64,000 bases of DNA, from assembly GCF_001422815.1 (NCBI RefSeq), contig NZ_LMMP01000003.1, positions 264,185 to 328,184 of the forward strand, read 5' to 3'. The notes under the pieces are model-generated. The model made no database searches and was not told the DNA's origin. It worked only from the letters and a program-made list of their open reading frames with translations. Of the stretch, positions 37,221-45,838 are shown in pieces. The DNA is from Methylobacterium sp. Leaf91. GTDB lineage: Bacteria; Pseudomonadota; Alphaproteobacteria; Rhizobiales; Beijerinckiaceae. The position numbers and the translations under genes are program-made. Position 1 is the first letter of the stretch; each line of letters begins with the position of its first letter.

Positions 37221-40200
37221 TCAAAAGGTTGCAGGCGGGGAGGGCATGGTCCCCGTCACCGGGGAGGGGGATTCATCGCCGGGCGCTTCGCGAAGTCGGG
37301 CGAAGGCGGGGCCGCCGAAGCGCAGCATCAGGACCGGCGTCAGCACGGCGTCGAGGAGCGTCGCGCTGATGAGGCCACCGAAGATCGTCACGGCCACGGG
37401 GTGCAGGATCTCCTTGCCCGGCGCGGTGCCGTCGACCAGCAGCGGCACCAGGGCGATGCCTGCGGCGAGCGCCGTCATCAGCACCGGCACGAGGCGCTCG
37501 TTGCTCGCCCGAAGCACCAGGGCCGGGCCGAAGGGCAGCCCCTCGTTCAACCCGAGGTTCAGCACATGGCTGATCTTCAGGATGCCGTTGCGGGCGACGA
37601 TGCCGGTGAGCGTCACGAAGCCGATCATCGAGGCCACCGAGAGCGGCAGCCCGGCGATGGTGAGGGCGACGACGCTGCCGATGAGGGCGAGCGGCACGTT
37701 GCCCATGACGATGAGCGCCAGCACGCCGGAGCGGTAGCGGCTCGCCAGCAGCGCGAAGACCAGCGCGAAGGAGACGAGGCCGAGGAGGCCGATGCGGCGG
37801 GTCGCCTCCCCTTGCGCCTCGAACGCACCTTCGAGGCGCGCGCTGATTCCCTCCGGCAGCGTCGTCCGGGCCAGGGCCTGCCCGATGGCGGCGGCGACCT
37901 TCGAGCCGTCCGAGCCCGGCACGGTGTTGGCCTGGACCACGATGCGACGGCGGCCGTTCTCGCGCTGGATCTGGTTGGGACCGTCGCGCTCGGCGATGTC
38001 GGCCAGGGCGTGGGCGGGCACCCAGCCCGACGGCGTCTCGATGAGGAGGTCGCGCAAGGCGGCCATGGAGCGGCCGCTTTCGGGGAGGCGCAGCACCACA
38101 TCGAAGCGGCGCAGGCCCTCGACCAGGGTGGAGACAACGCGTCCGTTGGCGAGCTGCCCCACCGTATCCACCACCGTCGCGGGGGAGACGCCGTAGAGGG
38201 CGGCCTTCGCCGGATCGACCCGTACCTCGATCTGCGGAACGCGCACCTGCCGCTCGACCTGGAGGTCGGCGACGCCCGGAATCGCGGACAGGGTTTCACG
38301 CAGGGATTCGGCGGTGCGTCGCAAGGCGTCGAGATCCTCGCCAAACAGCTTGAGGGCGATCTCGGCCCGGACGCCGGAGAGCATGTGGTCGAGCCGGTGC
38401 GAGATCGGCTGGCCGACATTCACCGTGACCGGAAGGACGGACAGCCGCCCCCGGATCTCGGCGGTGATGGCGTCGCGCTCGCGTCCGCCGGGCTTCAGGC
38501 GGATCTCCAGATCGGTGGAATGGACCCCTTCGGCATGCTCGTCGAGCTCGGCGCGGCCCGTCCGACGCCCGACCTTGTCCACCTCGGGGATCTCCATCAG
38601 CAGGCGCTCGGCGATGGCGCCGACGCGAGCAGATTCGGCGAGCGAGATGCCGGGGGTGAAGGTGGTGGTGACCGTGAACGAGCCTTCGTTGAAGGTCGGC
38701 AGGAAGGCGCGGGGCAACCGGCCCGCGCCGTAGCCGGCGGCGATCACCGCCAGGACCGCGCAGACCATGGCAAGGCGCTGATGGGCGAAGGCCGTTTCCA
38801 CCAGTCGCCCATTGGCCCGCTTGAGGCCGCGGATCAGCCGGTTCTCGGGATGGTCGAGGCTCTTCAGGCCAGGGAGCAGCCAGGAGGAGAGGACGGGCGT
38901 CAGGGTCAGCGAGACCACGAGGCTCGACAGGATGGCGATGATGTAGGCTTGGCCGAGCGGCGCGAAGAGCCGGCCTTCGATCCCCGACAGGGCGAAGAGC
39001 GGCACGAAGACGAGACAGATGATGATCGTGGCGTAGACGATACCGGAGCGCACCTCGTTCGAGGCATCCACGATCACCGAGAAGGTGCTGCGAGGCGAAC
39101 CCTCAGCCCGGTTGTCGCGCAGGCGCCGCAGGATGTTCTCCACATCGACGACGGCATCGTCCACCAGCTCTCCGATGGCGATGGCGAGGCCGCCGAGCGT
39201 CATCGTGTTGATGGAGAGGCCCAGCAGAGAGAACACCGTGGCGGTGGCGAGGATCGAGACGGGAATGGCGGCGAGCGAGATCAGCGTGGTCCGCACGTTC
39301 ATCAGGAAGGCGAACAGCACCACGGCCACAACGGCCACGGCTTCGATCAGTACCGTGATCACGTTGCGAAGCGATGTCTCGATGAAATCCGCCTGCCGGA
39401 ACAGGACGTTGCCGGCCTCGATGCCGTGCGGCAGGGAGGGGCCGATCTCCTTGAGCGCCGCCTCGACCTCGCGGGTCAGGCGCACGGTGTCGATCCCCGG
39501 CTGCTTCTCGATGGAGACCACCACGGCGGGATTGCCCATGAAGCCGCCGTCGCCGCGCTTGGGCCGCGCTCCGAAGGCGATCTCGGCGACCTGCCGCAGG
39601 TAGACCGGACCGCCCGGCGTCGTGACGACGAGATTGCGAAGGTCGTCGAGATCGGTGGTGCGGCCGAGCGCGCGGATCAGGACCTCACGGCCGCCGGCCT
39701 CGGAATAGCCGCCGCCGGCATTGCCGCCGTAATTCTGGAGAGCGCGGGCGAGGGCCTCGTCGGTGACGCCGAGCGCCCGCATGGCGGCGGGATTGGGGGC
39801 GACCCGGAACTGGCGCACCTCGCCGCCGATGGGGATCACCTGCGCCGCGCCCGGGATCGAGAGCAGGCGCGGGCGCAAGGTGAAGTCGGCGGTCTCGCGC
39901 ACCTGCATCGGGGTCGCGGTCTTCGAGGTGACGGCGACCAGCAGGATGCCGCCCATGATCGAGGAGACCGGCCCCATCTGCGGAATCACGTTCGGCGGCA
40001 GCTCCGAGCGCGCCAGCGCCAGCCTTTCATTGACGAACTGCCGGTCCCGGAACAGGTCGGTGTCCCACTCGAACTCCACCGTGACGATGGACAGGCCGAT
40101 GCCGGAGACCGAGCGGACCCGGCTGACACCGGGCAGGCCATTCATGCGGGTCTCGATCGGGTAGGTCACCCGCTGCTCGACTTCCGTGGGGGCGAGCCCC

Positions 40201-40361
40201 TCGGCTTCGGTCAGGATCGTGACCGTGGGCCGGTTGAGGTCGGGGAGTACGTCGACGGGCAGGCGCGCGAGGGAGAGCGCGCCGGTGAGGACCAGGGCGA
40301 AGGCGAGGGCCAGCACGAGCAGGCGGTTGCGCAGGGATTGCGCGACGATGAGGCCGAACAT
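37221..40361 (-). CDS. Heavy-metal RND efflux pump, CusA/CzcA family
   Basis: A 1046-residue inner-membrane pump with 12 expected helices and two large periplasmic loops. The N-terminus ([25 protein letters not shown]) and the proton-relay helix [23 protein letters not shown] near residue 405 are typical of the HME group; the acidic residues of the relay are kept. The metal specificity (Cu/Ag or Co/Zn/Cd) cannot be fixed by eye; the His-rich and DUF305 neighbours favour copper-like metals. It starts 12 bases after its adaptor gene. No outer-membrane channel gene is in the operon. Confidence 0.95.
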   Translation of the reverse strand: MFGLIVAQSLRNRLLVLALAFALVLTGALSLARLPVDVLPDLNRPTVTILTEAEGLAPTEVEQRVTYPIETRMNGLPGVSRVRSVSGIGLSIVTVEFEWDTDLFRDRQFVNERLALARSELPPNVIPQMGPVSSIMGGILLVAVTSKTATPMQVRETADFTLRPRLLSIPGAAQVIPIGGEVRQFRVAPNPAAMRALGVTDEALARALQNYGGNAGGGYSEAGGREVLIRALGRTTDLDDLRNLVVTTPGGPVYLRQVAEIAFGARPKRGDGGFMGNPAVVVSIEKQPGIDTVRLTREVEAALKEIGPSLPHGIEAGNVLFRQADFIETSLRNVITVLIEAVAVVAVVLFAFLMNVRTTLISLAAIPVSILATATVFSLLGLSINTMTLGGLAIAIGELVDDAVVDVENILRRLRDNRAEGSPRSTFSVIVDASNEVRSGIVYATIIICLVFVPLFALSGIEGRLFAPLGQAYIIAILSSLVVSLTLTPVLSSWLLPGLKSLDHPENRLIRGLKRANGRLVETAFAHQRLAMVCAVLAVIAAGYGAGRLPRAFLPTFNEGSFTVTTTFTPGISLAESARVGAIAERLLMEIPEVDKVGRRTGRAELDEHAEGVHSTDLEIRLKPGGRERDAITAEIRGRLSVLPVTVNVGQPISHRLDHMLSGVRAEIALKLFGEDLDALRRTAESLRETLSAIPGVADLQVERQVRVPQIEVRVDPAKAALYGVSPATVVDTVGQLANGRVVSTLVEGLRRFDVVLRLPESGRSMAALRDLLIETPSGWVPAHALADIAERDGPNQIQRENGRRRIVVQANTVPGSDGSKVAAAIGQALARTTLPEGISARLEGAFEAQGEATRRIGLLGLVSFALVFALLASRYRSGVLALIVMGNVPLALIGSVVALTIAGLPLSVASMIGFVTLTGIVARNGILKISHVLNLGLNEGLPFGPALVLRASNERLVPVLMTALAAGIALVPLLVDGTAPGKEILHPVAVTIFGGLISATLLDAVLTPVLMLRFGGPAFARLREAPGDESPSPVTGTMPSPPATF

Positions 40362-40373
40362 CTTTGCGGTCCC

Positions 40374-42062
40374 TCAGCGGATCTGGTCGAGGAGCTCGGC
40401 GCCCTGGACGACGACGCGCCGTCCCGGCTCCAGACCGTCGGCGATGAGCGTGCGGTCGGCGTCGAGGGAATCGGTACGGACGCTGCGCGCCACGAAGCGC
40501 TCGGCGCCGACATGCTCGTAGACGACGCTCCCGCCCTCGGCGCGGAGGATGCCGGACCGTGGGACGGCGAGGCCGGTCCGCTCCCCCGTCAGGGGGGCAT
40601 GGACGGTGACGAACTGGCCGAGACGAAGACCGGTCGTGTCGTCGTCCACCGCGAACTGCACGGGAACGGCCTGATTGCGATCGGCGAGGCCGGCGCCGCG
40701 ATAGGCCAGCGCCATGCTGCGCCCGTCCCCGAGCCGGGCCGTCGCCGCCCCCTCAGGGGACAGGGCCTCGAAGCTCAGCGCCTCGATCCAAAGCTTCTTC
40801 GGATCGACGATGCGGAAGACGACGGTGCCGGGGGCCGCCATGGCGCCCGCCGTGGCGCTCGCCTCGGCGATGACCCCGTCCACCGGCGCGACCAGAGCCT
40901 CGGGCGAGCCACGGACCGCATCGAGGGCGGCGCGGCGGTCCTTCAGCCCGTCGCGCTCGGAGCGGGCATCGTCGAGCTGGGTCTGCGCCACGGCGCCGGT
41001 CCCCGCCAGACGCTCGAACCGGACCACGCGCCGGTCGAGGATCGCGATCTGCTGGTCGAGTTCGCCCTGGCGCTGGCGCATGTCGGAGACGTCCACGGCC
41101 TGGACGGGCGGGGTGACGGTGGCGAGCACCTCGCCGCGCGTCACACGGGTTCCGAGGCGAGGAAATCCGCTTGCCGGAGGGGCCAAGCGGCCGCCCACGG
41201 AGGATTGCACCACGCCGCTGGCATTGGGATCGGCGATGACCCGGCCGGGCAGGGCCACGGTGCGGGCCACGTTCTCCGTCGCGGTCAGGGCGGTGCGCAG
41301 GACGAGGAGCCGCTGCAGGGATTTGGGTACGAAGATCGACCCGTCGCCCAGGCGTTTGGCCCGGTCGGCGCCGCCGGAGGGCGGGCTCGCCATCATCCCC
41401 CCCTCGGCCGGCGCGGCATCGTGGCCTTCATGGGCGAGGGCGGCGCTGCCCAGCACGATCGTCGCCGTGACCGCCAGGACGACGACGATGGGAATCGTGC
41501 GCCGACGCCGGAACAGGACGACAGCGCCGAGGCCGAGGAGGAAGCCCCCGGCGGCGGTGACGGAGGGCGGCTGGTGCGTCAGGCGCTCGACCAGGGAGGC
41601 GGCGGTCGCCGTCTCGGACGCCGCAGCCGCGACTTTGGGGGCGGGCAGGTCGAGATCGAGGGAGAGGATGTCGGTTCGGCCCTCCGCCGTCACCGCGACG
41701 AGGAGATCGTGATGCTCCGCCTCCTCGAGCCAGGGCGCCGAAAGCCGGTAGGTGCCGTCGGCCTGGACCTCGGCCTTCCGGCGGCCGTCCGGCGTCGAGA
41801 GGGCGAGGGTGGCGTCGGTGACCGGCGCGTTGGTCTCGAACGCGTCGAGATAGAAGACGAGATCGTGCCCCTGCACGGTGGCGACGAGTTCGTAGCGCTC
41901 CGACTTCGCCTCGGCTCGCGGTGCTGCCGCCGCGACGGGCAGGGCAGGGGCCTCGTCTCCGTGGGAATGGCCCTCATGGGACAGGACCGCGCCGGTCAGG
42001 GCCGCCCAGGCGATGGCGCACGCTGCGACACGGCGCAGGGCAGCCGGAAAAACGATGGACAT
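40374..42062 (-). CDS. RND periplasmic adaptor (CusB/HlyD family) with long N-terminal extension
   Basis: 562 residues, far longer than a normal adaptor (about 380-420). After a signal peptide come SHEGHSHGDE, an Ig-like/CzcE-type beta domain (about residues 50-140), a membrane segment, the Arg cluster FRRRRTIP, a second hydrophobic stretch (VVVLAVTATIVLGSAALA) and a second His motif AHEGHDAAPAEGG. Only then does the adaptor core begin near residue 245 (IFVPKSLQRLLVLRTALTA), with barrel-sandwich halves and a coiled-coil hairpin (SDMRQRQGELDQQIAIL). It links the pump to an outer-membrane channel; the extension may be an extra metal-binding module. Confidence 0.92.
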   Translation of the reverse strand: MSIVFPAALRRVAACAIAWAALTGAVLSHEGHSHGDEAPALPVAAAAPRAEAKSERYELVATVQGHDLVFYLDAFETNAPVTDATLALSTPDGRRKAEVQADGTYRLSAPWLEEAEHHDLLVAVTAEGRTDILSLDLDLPAPKVAAAASETATAASLVERLTHQPPSVTAAGGFLLGLGAVVLFRRRRTIPIVVVLAVTATIVLGSAALAHEGHDAAPAEGGMMASPPSGGADRAKRLGDGSIFVPKSLQRLLVLRTALTATENVARTVALPGRVIADPNASGVVQSSVGGRLAPPASGFPRLGTRVTRGEVLATVTPPVQAVDVSDMRQRQGELDQQIAILDRRVVRFERLAGTGAVAQTQLDDARSERDGLKDRRAALDAVRGSPEALVAPVDGVIAEASATAGAMAAPGTVVFRIVDPKKLWIEALSFEALSPEGAATARLGDGRSMALAYRGAGLADRNQAVPVQFAVDDDTTGLRLGQFVTVHAPLTGERTGLAVPRSGILRAEGGSVVYEHVGAERFVARSVRTDSLDADRTLIADGLEPGRRVVVQGAELLDQIR

Positions 42063-42149
42063 GATGCGAGAAACCTTGGCGCCGTTGAAGCAGGAGACGG
42101 CGATCCACGCGAGGCCGGAAGGCAGCCGCGCGGGAACGCCGTCGTTACG

Positions 42150-42596
42150 TCAGGCGAAGGATCTCGGGGGTTCGGACGGGGAATCCGGGGCGGCATCCGT
42201 CCGTGCGGAAGCGGCACCCACGGGAACGGGTCCGGTCAGTCCGGCGGAGGATGCGACGTCGCCCTCGGTGGGAGCGAGGCCGAGGGCGCAACAGGGAGCG
42301 CCACAGCCGCCGGCGCAGCAGGGACCGGCACAGCCAAGATGAGGCTCGGCCCGCAGGACCGAGACTACGGCACGCATGCGGCTATCGGATGTGATCCCCT
42401 GGACCGCTTTCGTCTCGCGGGCGTTCTGAACTTGGACGCGCTCGACCTGGACCCGCTCGACCTGGGCCCCGGTTTCGTGCCCATGCCCGGTATGGGCGCT
42501 CGCGGGCGACGACATGGCGAAGCCGGCGATCGCGAGGATCACCGTCATCAGCCAGAGCGCGAGGCTCCGGTCCCGATTGCGCCGGATGGGTTTCAT
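42150..42596 (-). CDS. Cys/His-rich exported protein of the metal-efflux operon
   Basis: A 148-residue protein of no recognised family. It has a signal peptide (LMTVILAIAGFAMSSPASA), then HTGHGHETG, a short tandem VERVQVERVQVQ, and a cysteine cluster CAGPCCAGGCGAPCC near residue 90, followed by a Pro/Ala-rich tail. The His and Cys groups are likely to bind a thiophilic metal. It is the first gene of the reverse-strand operon that continues with the adaptor, RND pump and DUF305 protein. ATG 42596 is preferred; ATG 42623 would add nine residues. Confidence 0.8.
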   Translation of the reverse strand: MKPIRRNRDRSLALWLMTVILAIAGFAMSSPASAHTGHGHETGAQVERVQVERVQVQNARETKAVQGITSDSRMRAVVSVLRAEPHLGCAGPCCAGGCGAPCCALGLAPTEGDVASSAGLTGPVPVGAASARTDAAPDSPSEPPRSFA

Positions 42597-42665
42597 GTCG
42601 GCGCAGAGCGTAGCATAGGGCATGCGCCCGCGACAGGGCCGATCGCAACTCGGAAGGCTAGACGC

Positions 42666-43424
42666 GTGAGACAGATCCTCGTGATCGGCATCGGCACCGG
42701 CAATCCGGAGCATGTCACGATCCAGGCGATCCGGGCCTTGAACACGGTGGATGTGGTCTTCGTCCTCGACAAGGGAGGAGATAAGGCCGACCTCGTCGCC
42801 CTGCGCCGGGAGATCTGCGAGCGCTACATCGAGGATCGTCCCTACCGCATCGTCGAGGCGCAGGACCCGGAGCGGGACCGGAATCCGGCCGATTACGGCG
42901 TGGCCGTGGAGGATTGGCACAGCGCCCGCGCCGCGCTGTACGAAGCGATGATCGAGCGGGAACTGCAAGAACACGAGACTGGGGCCTTCCTGGTCTGGGG
43001 TGACCCTTCGCTCTACGACAGCACCCTGCGGATCATCGACCGGATCGTCGCGCGAGGCCGCCTCGCCTTCGAGTACCGAGTGATCCCCGGCATCACCAGC
43101 GTCCAAGCCCTGGCGGCCAGTCACCGCATTGCCCTCAACCGCATCGGCGCGCCGGTGCAGATCACCACGGGACGCCAGATCGCCGGCGGATTGTCCGCCG
43201 AGGCCGACACCACCGTGGTGATGCTCGACGGCGACCCGACCTTCGCCCATCTCGACCCGGAGCTGACGATCTATTGGGGCGCCTATCTCGGGAGCGACGA
43301 CGAGATCACCCTCTCGGGCCGCCTCGGCGACGTCGCTGCCGAGATCCGGCGCATCCGGGCGGAGGCGAGGGCACGCCACGGCTGGATCATGGACATCTAC
43401 CTGCTACGGAAGCCGGCCGATTAG
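42666..43424 (+). CDS. cobF: Precorrin-6A synthase (deacetylating)
   Basis: A 252-residue SAM-dependent methyltransferase of aerobic cobalamin synthesis that methylates C1 and releases acetate. The start is GTG 42666 (MRQILVIGIGTGNPEHVTIQA). Diagnostic blocks are KADLVALRREICERYI, FLVWGDPSLYDSTLRII near residue 107 and VIPGITSVQALAASHRI. Other cob genes are not in the window, so cobF stands apart here. The end of the gene overlaps nothing. Confidence 0.95.
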   Translation: MRQILVIGIGTGNPEHVTIQAIRALNTVDVVFVLDKGGDKADLVALRREICERYIEDRPYRIVEAQDPERDRNPADYGVAVEDWHSARAALYEAMIERELQEHETGAFLVWGDPSLYDSTLRIIDRIVARGRLAFEYRVIPGITSVQALAASHRIALNRIGAPVQITTGRQIAGGLSAEADTTVVMLDGDPTFAHLDPELTIYWGAYLGSDDEITLSGRLGDVAAEIRRIRAEARARHGWIMDIYLLRKPAD

Positions 43425-43458
43425 GCCAGGATCACGTCTCTCGACGCCAACCTCGCCC

Positions 43459-44037
43459 TCAATGATCGCGGCGTCGCTCGCCCCTCTCGATGTGACCGGC
43501 CAGCGTGAAGCCGATTTCTCGCATCAGGGCATCGAGGAGTGCCGTCAGCTTCGGCCGGTGCAGACCGGTTGCGAGGTCGTGCAGGGCGATGGCGTGTCCC
43601 GCCATGCGGTTGGCCGCCGCCTGGGCCTGCATGTCGGGCTGATGAGGGAGGGCGCCATCCTCGGTGTGATCGATGACGATGCCGAGCCCCCTTGCGCACT
43701 CGCCAGACCCGTCCCGCTCAACCCGTCCGCGCAGGCCGAGCCGACGCTCGCCTCGAACCGTCCTGAAGACGATTTCGAACAGACCGCCCCCCTCGGTCGC
43801 GGCGTGTAGGGCATTCTCCACGCGAGACCGGTCCTCATCGTGGATCGCCGTCAGGAAGGCGTCGAGACTCACGACCTCCGTCTCCGGAGCGAAGCCGAGA
43901 ATCTCCGCGAGCAAACCGGAGACGGCGATGCGGCCAGCCCAGACGTCGTGGGACCAGACGCCAACGATTCCCGATGCGTCGAGCGCATCCCGAAGGCTAT
44001 CCGAGTCGTCGGGGAAAAAGCTGGTGCGCGCAGGCAT
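43459..44037 (-). CDS. PAS-domain protein
   Basis: A 192-residue protein. A single PAS_3-type domain spans about residues 20-125 (IVGVWSHDVWAGRIAVSGLLAEILGF ... AIHDEDRSRVENALHAA ... GLGIVIDHTED). The C-terminal 60 residues (ANRMAGHAIALHDLATGL ... ALMREIGFTLAGHIERG) look helical but lack kinase, GGDEF or HTH domains. It may be a stand-alone sensor that works with a separate partner. ATG 44037 is preferred to the one at 44127, since only this region resembles PAS proteins. It is divergent from parA. Confidence 0.75.
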   Translation of the reverse strand: MPARTSFFPDDSDSLRDALDASGIVGVWSHDVWAGRIAVSGLLAEILGFAPETEVVSLDAFLTAIHDEDRSRVENALHAATEGGGLFEIVFRTVRGERRLGLRGRVERDGSGECARGLGIVIDHTEDGALPHQPDMQAQAAANRMAGHAIALHDLATGLHRPKLTALLDALMREIGFTLAGHIERGERRRDH

Positions 44038-44280
44038 GGATCTCCTGGGCCGCAGGGGCCGGGGCACTGACAGCGAAACAGTGACCGCGGAGCATCCCGA
44101 AGCCAGGTCGGACCTCCATTGGGTCATTACCTGAGGTTGAGAAATGCTTCGCTATCCGGCGACAGAGGCCGCATCCTACCCCTAAAATTGCATCACCGAA
44201 AGCGCTTAACACGTCAAACGTGCATTAAAGGCAACCTGAGATTGCCACCAAGTGCCTGTTCGCCGGGGGACGGGGAGATC

Positions 44281-44297
44281 GATCGTGGCGCACGATC
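44281..44297. repeat. 7-bp perfect inverted repeat upstream of parA
   Basis: GATCGTG and CACGATC with a 3-base spacer lie 219 bases before the parA ATG. Confidence 0.6.
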
Positions 44298-44334
44298 CTC
44301 AGCCAACGGAACCCTCCGAGCCCAGGCATCGATC

Positions 44335-44352
44335 TTAACCACTGATTAACCA
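44335..44352. repeat. TTAACCA direct repeat, one helical turn apart
   Basis: Two copies of TTAACCA start at 44335 and 44346, 11 bases apart, so they lie on the same DNA face. This is the spacing often used by ribbon-helix-helix repressors, and the downstream operon encodes such a protein. Confidence 0.5.
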
Positions 44353-44515
44353 TGACCCGCCAAAAACCGGGATCAGGGCATCCTGGTGTCACGGGACGAC
44401 GGCTTCGAGCGCGTCCGGTGTCGATCCGGGGCCGGGAATTCGATCGGCCTCCGGGCCGATATTCGCCCCGGCACGGCAGGAATGCGACAAATCAAGCCGC
44501 GAGAAGGGCTCCCGT

Positions 44516-45154
44516 ATGAAAGCCATCACCTTCGTCACCCAGAAGGGAGGCAGTGGAAAGAGCACCCTGTGCATCTCACTGGCGGTGGCGGCGCAGGAGC
44601 GCGGCCTGTCGGTCTGCATCCTGGAAATGGACCGCCAGGCGACGATCAGCGACTGGCTCGACCACCGCACGGCGGATGGCCCGGAAGTGGCGCAGATCGA
44701 CGCGACGCAGATCGAAGCCGTCATGACCCAGCTGCGTGAATCCTCCTACGATTACGTCTTCATCGATACGCCGGGCGTCGACTCCACCGGCACGCTCTCG
44801 GCGATCCGCGCGGCCGATCTCTGCATCATCCCCTGCCGCCCCACCCCGGCGGACCTGCGCGCGTTCAAGCCGACCCTGGCCGCTATCTACCGCCTGGAGA
44901 AGAAGTTCGCCTTCGTGCTGAACCAGACCCCGCCGCGCTCCTACCGGATCCGCGACGCGGCCGACGGCCTCGCCGTGCTGGGCATCCTGCCGGACGTGAA
45001 CATCGTCGCGCGGACCGATCACCAGGACGCGATCGGCGTCGGTCAGGGCGTCACCGAATTCAACCCCAAGGGCCAGGCCGCCGGCGAAGTCCGCAAGCTC
45101 TGGACGTGGATCGAGAAGCGGATGCAGGTCGTCAAACATGCCAAAGCCGCCTAG
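44516..45154 (+). CDS. ParA-family ATPase, ParF/Soj-like
   Basis: A 212-residue ATPase. The deviant Walker A is KGGSGKST at residues 10-17 with the signature Lys10; the Walker A' is LEMDRQATISDW near residue 40 and Walker B YVFIDTPG near residue 80. The small size without an N-terminal HTH is that of type Ib ParA (ParF) proteins. Its end overlaps the start of a ribbon-helix-helix gene by 17 bases. The pair may act in partitioning or in positioning a large cargo rather than being the main chromosomal ParAB. Confidence 0.88.
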   Translation: MKAITFVTQKGGSGKSTLCISLAVAAQERGLSVCILEMDRQATISDWLDHRTADGPEVAQIDATQIEAVMTQLRESSYDYVFIDTPGVDSTGTLSAIRAADLCIIPCRPTPADLRAFKPTLAAIYRLEKKFAFVLNQTPPRSYRIRDAADGLAVLGILPDVNIVARTDHQDAIGVGQGVTEFNPKGQAAGEVRKLWTWIEKRMQVVKHAKAA

Positions 45155-45443
45155 GCCGAGCCTCGCCTCCATCGTCGCGGGAGCCGCCTCCCCAGGGAGG
45201 AGCGCCGACATCGTCCAGCTCGATACGGGCCACACGCCCGTCCGCAAGGCGCCGGGCACCCTGAAGGAGCGTGCCAGGCAGATGTCGGTCTATCTGGAGC
45301 CGCCGGTCTACGACCAGCTGCGCGACCTCGCCCATACCGAGCGCACGAAGATGCATGCGCTCATGCTCGAAGCCCTCGATCTGCTGTTCAAACAGCGCGG
45401 GACCATGCCGATCGAGCGGCTGAACGAGACGAGCCACCGCTGA
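45138..45443 (+). CDS. Ribbon-helix-helix partner of ParA
   Basis: A 101-residue basic protein. The first 45 residues are disordered-looking (Pro, Ser, Lys rich). Residues about 48-88 give a ribbon-helix-helix pattern: a short beta strand (MSVYLEPPVYDQLRDLAH) and helices (TERTKMHALMLEALDLLFKQRG). The overlap with the ParA gene marks a coupled operon. ParG, the partner of ParF, has the same layout, with an N-terminal flexible arm and a C-terminal RHH. The DNA target is not known. Confidence 0.8.
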   Translation: MPKPPRPSLASIVAGAASPGRSADIVQLDTGHTPVRKAPGTLKERARQMSVYLEPPVYDQLRDLAHTERTKMHALMLEALDLLFKQRGTMPIERLNETSHR

Positions 45444-45838
45444 TACCCGGCTCCTGTCGATGCCTGGCATCGACAGGAGAAAATCATTTTTCATCAAATA
45501 CTTATTTGCATACCCTCAACTGACACATCCGCATTTGGCGGCACCGACCTCCTGACCTTCCGGGCAGAATTTCGAGACGATGTCCACAACCGCGAGAACG
45601 TGATTCTCTTCACTCTGATAGGGCTTTGTAGCGCGCTCTTCACTTGATGAATGAACGGATAAGGCCGGCTCCGCCCTCCAGCCCCAGCGTTCAGGTTTCC
45701 TTTACGTCAACCCGACAATTGTCTGTGCAATCGAAGCCCGTTCTTTCCGGGCGGCCTTCGACGGCCGGACCGGATCGCTCTTCCGTTCCCCGAGCCCTGT
45801 ATGGCGTTTCGAGAGCGTAGAGTGCTGGGCGGTTCGGT
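45444..45838. other. 395-bp intergenic region upstream of rlpA
   Basis: After a hairpin at 45451-45479 the first 60 bases are strikingly AT-rich for this genome (ATTTTTCATCAAATACTT). The rest holds no gene supported by motifs; an open frame on the reverse strand is a shadow of the rlpA start region. A promoter for rlpA is likely here but could not be placed. Confidence 0.6.
45451..45479 (+). terminator. Perfect 13-bp hairpin after the ParA/RHH operon
   Basis: CTCCTGTCGATGC and GCATCGACAGGAG with a 3-base CTG loop begin 7 bases after the RHH stop. An AAAATCATTTTTCA tail follows. It is most likely a terminator, although a partition site is conceivable. Confidence 0.65.

Larger units (their letters stand above)
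44038..44515. other. 478-bp region upstream of parA, with short repeats
   Basis: No gene is supported here. It is more AT-rich than its surroundings in the middle. It contains hairpins CACGT-CAA-ACGTG (44210-44222), GGCAA...TTGCC (44231-44247) and GATCGTG-GCG-CACGATC (44281-44297), and two TTAACCA copies (44335-44352). These fit operator or centromere-like sites for the ParA/RHH pair downstream. Confidence 0.6.

Noticed and set aside
37401..42665. A forward open frame running for more than 5 kb without a stop, joined to cobF
   Set aside because: It lies antisense to the RND pump and adaptor and has Asp/Gly/Arg-rich content typical of the complement of high-G+C genes. Only its last part, from GTG 42666, is cobF.
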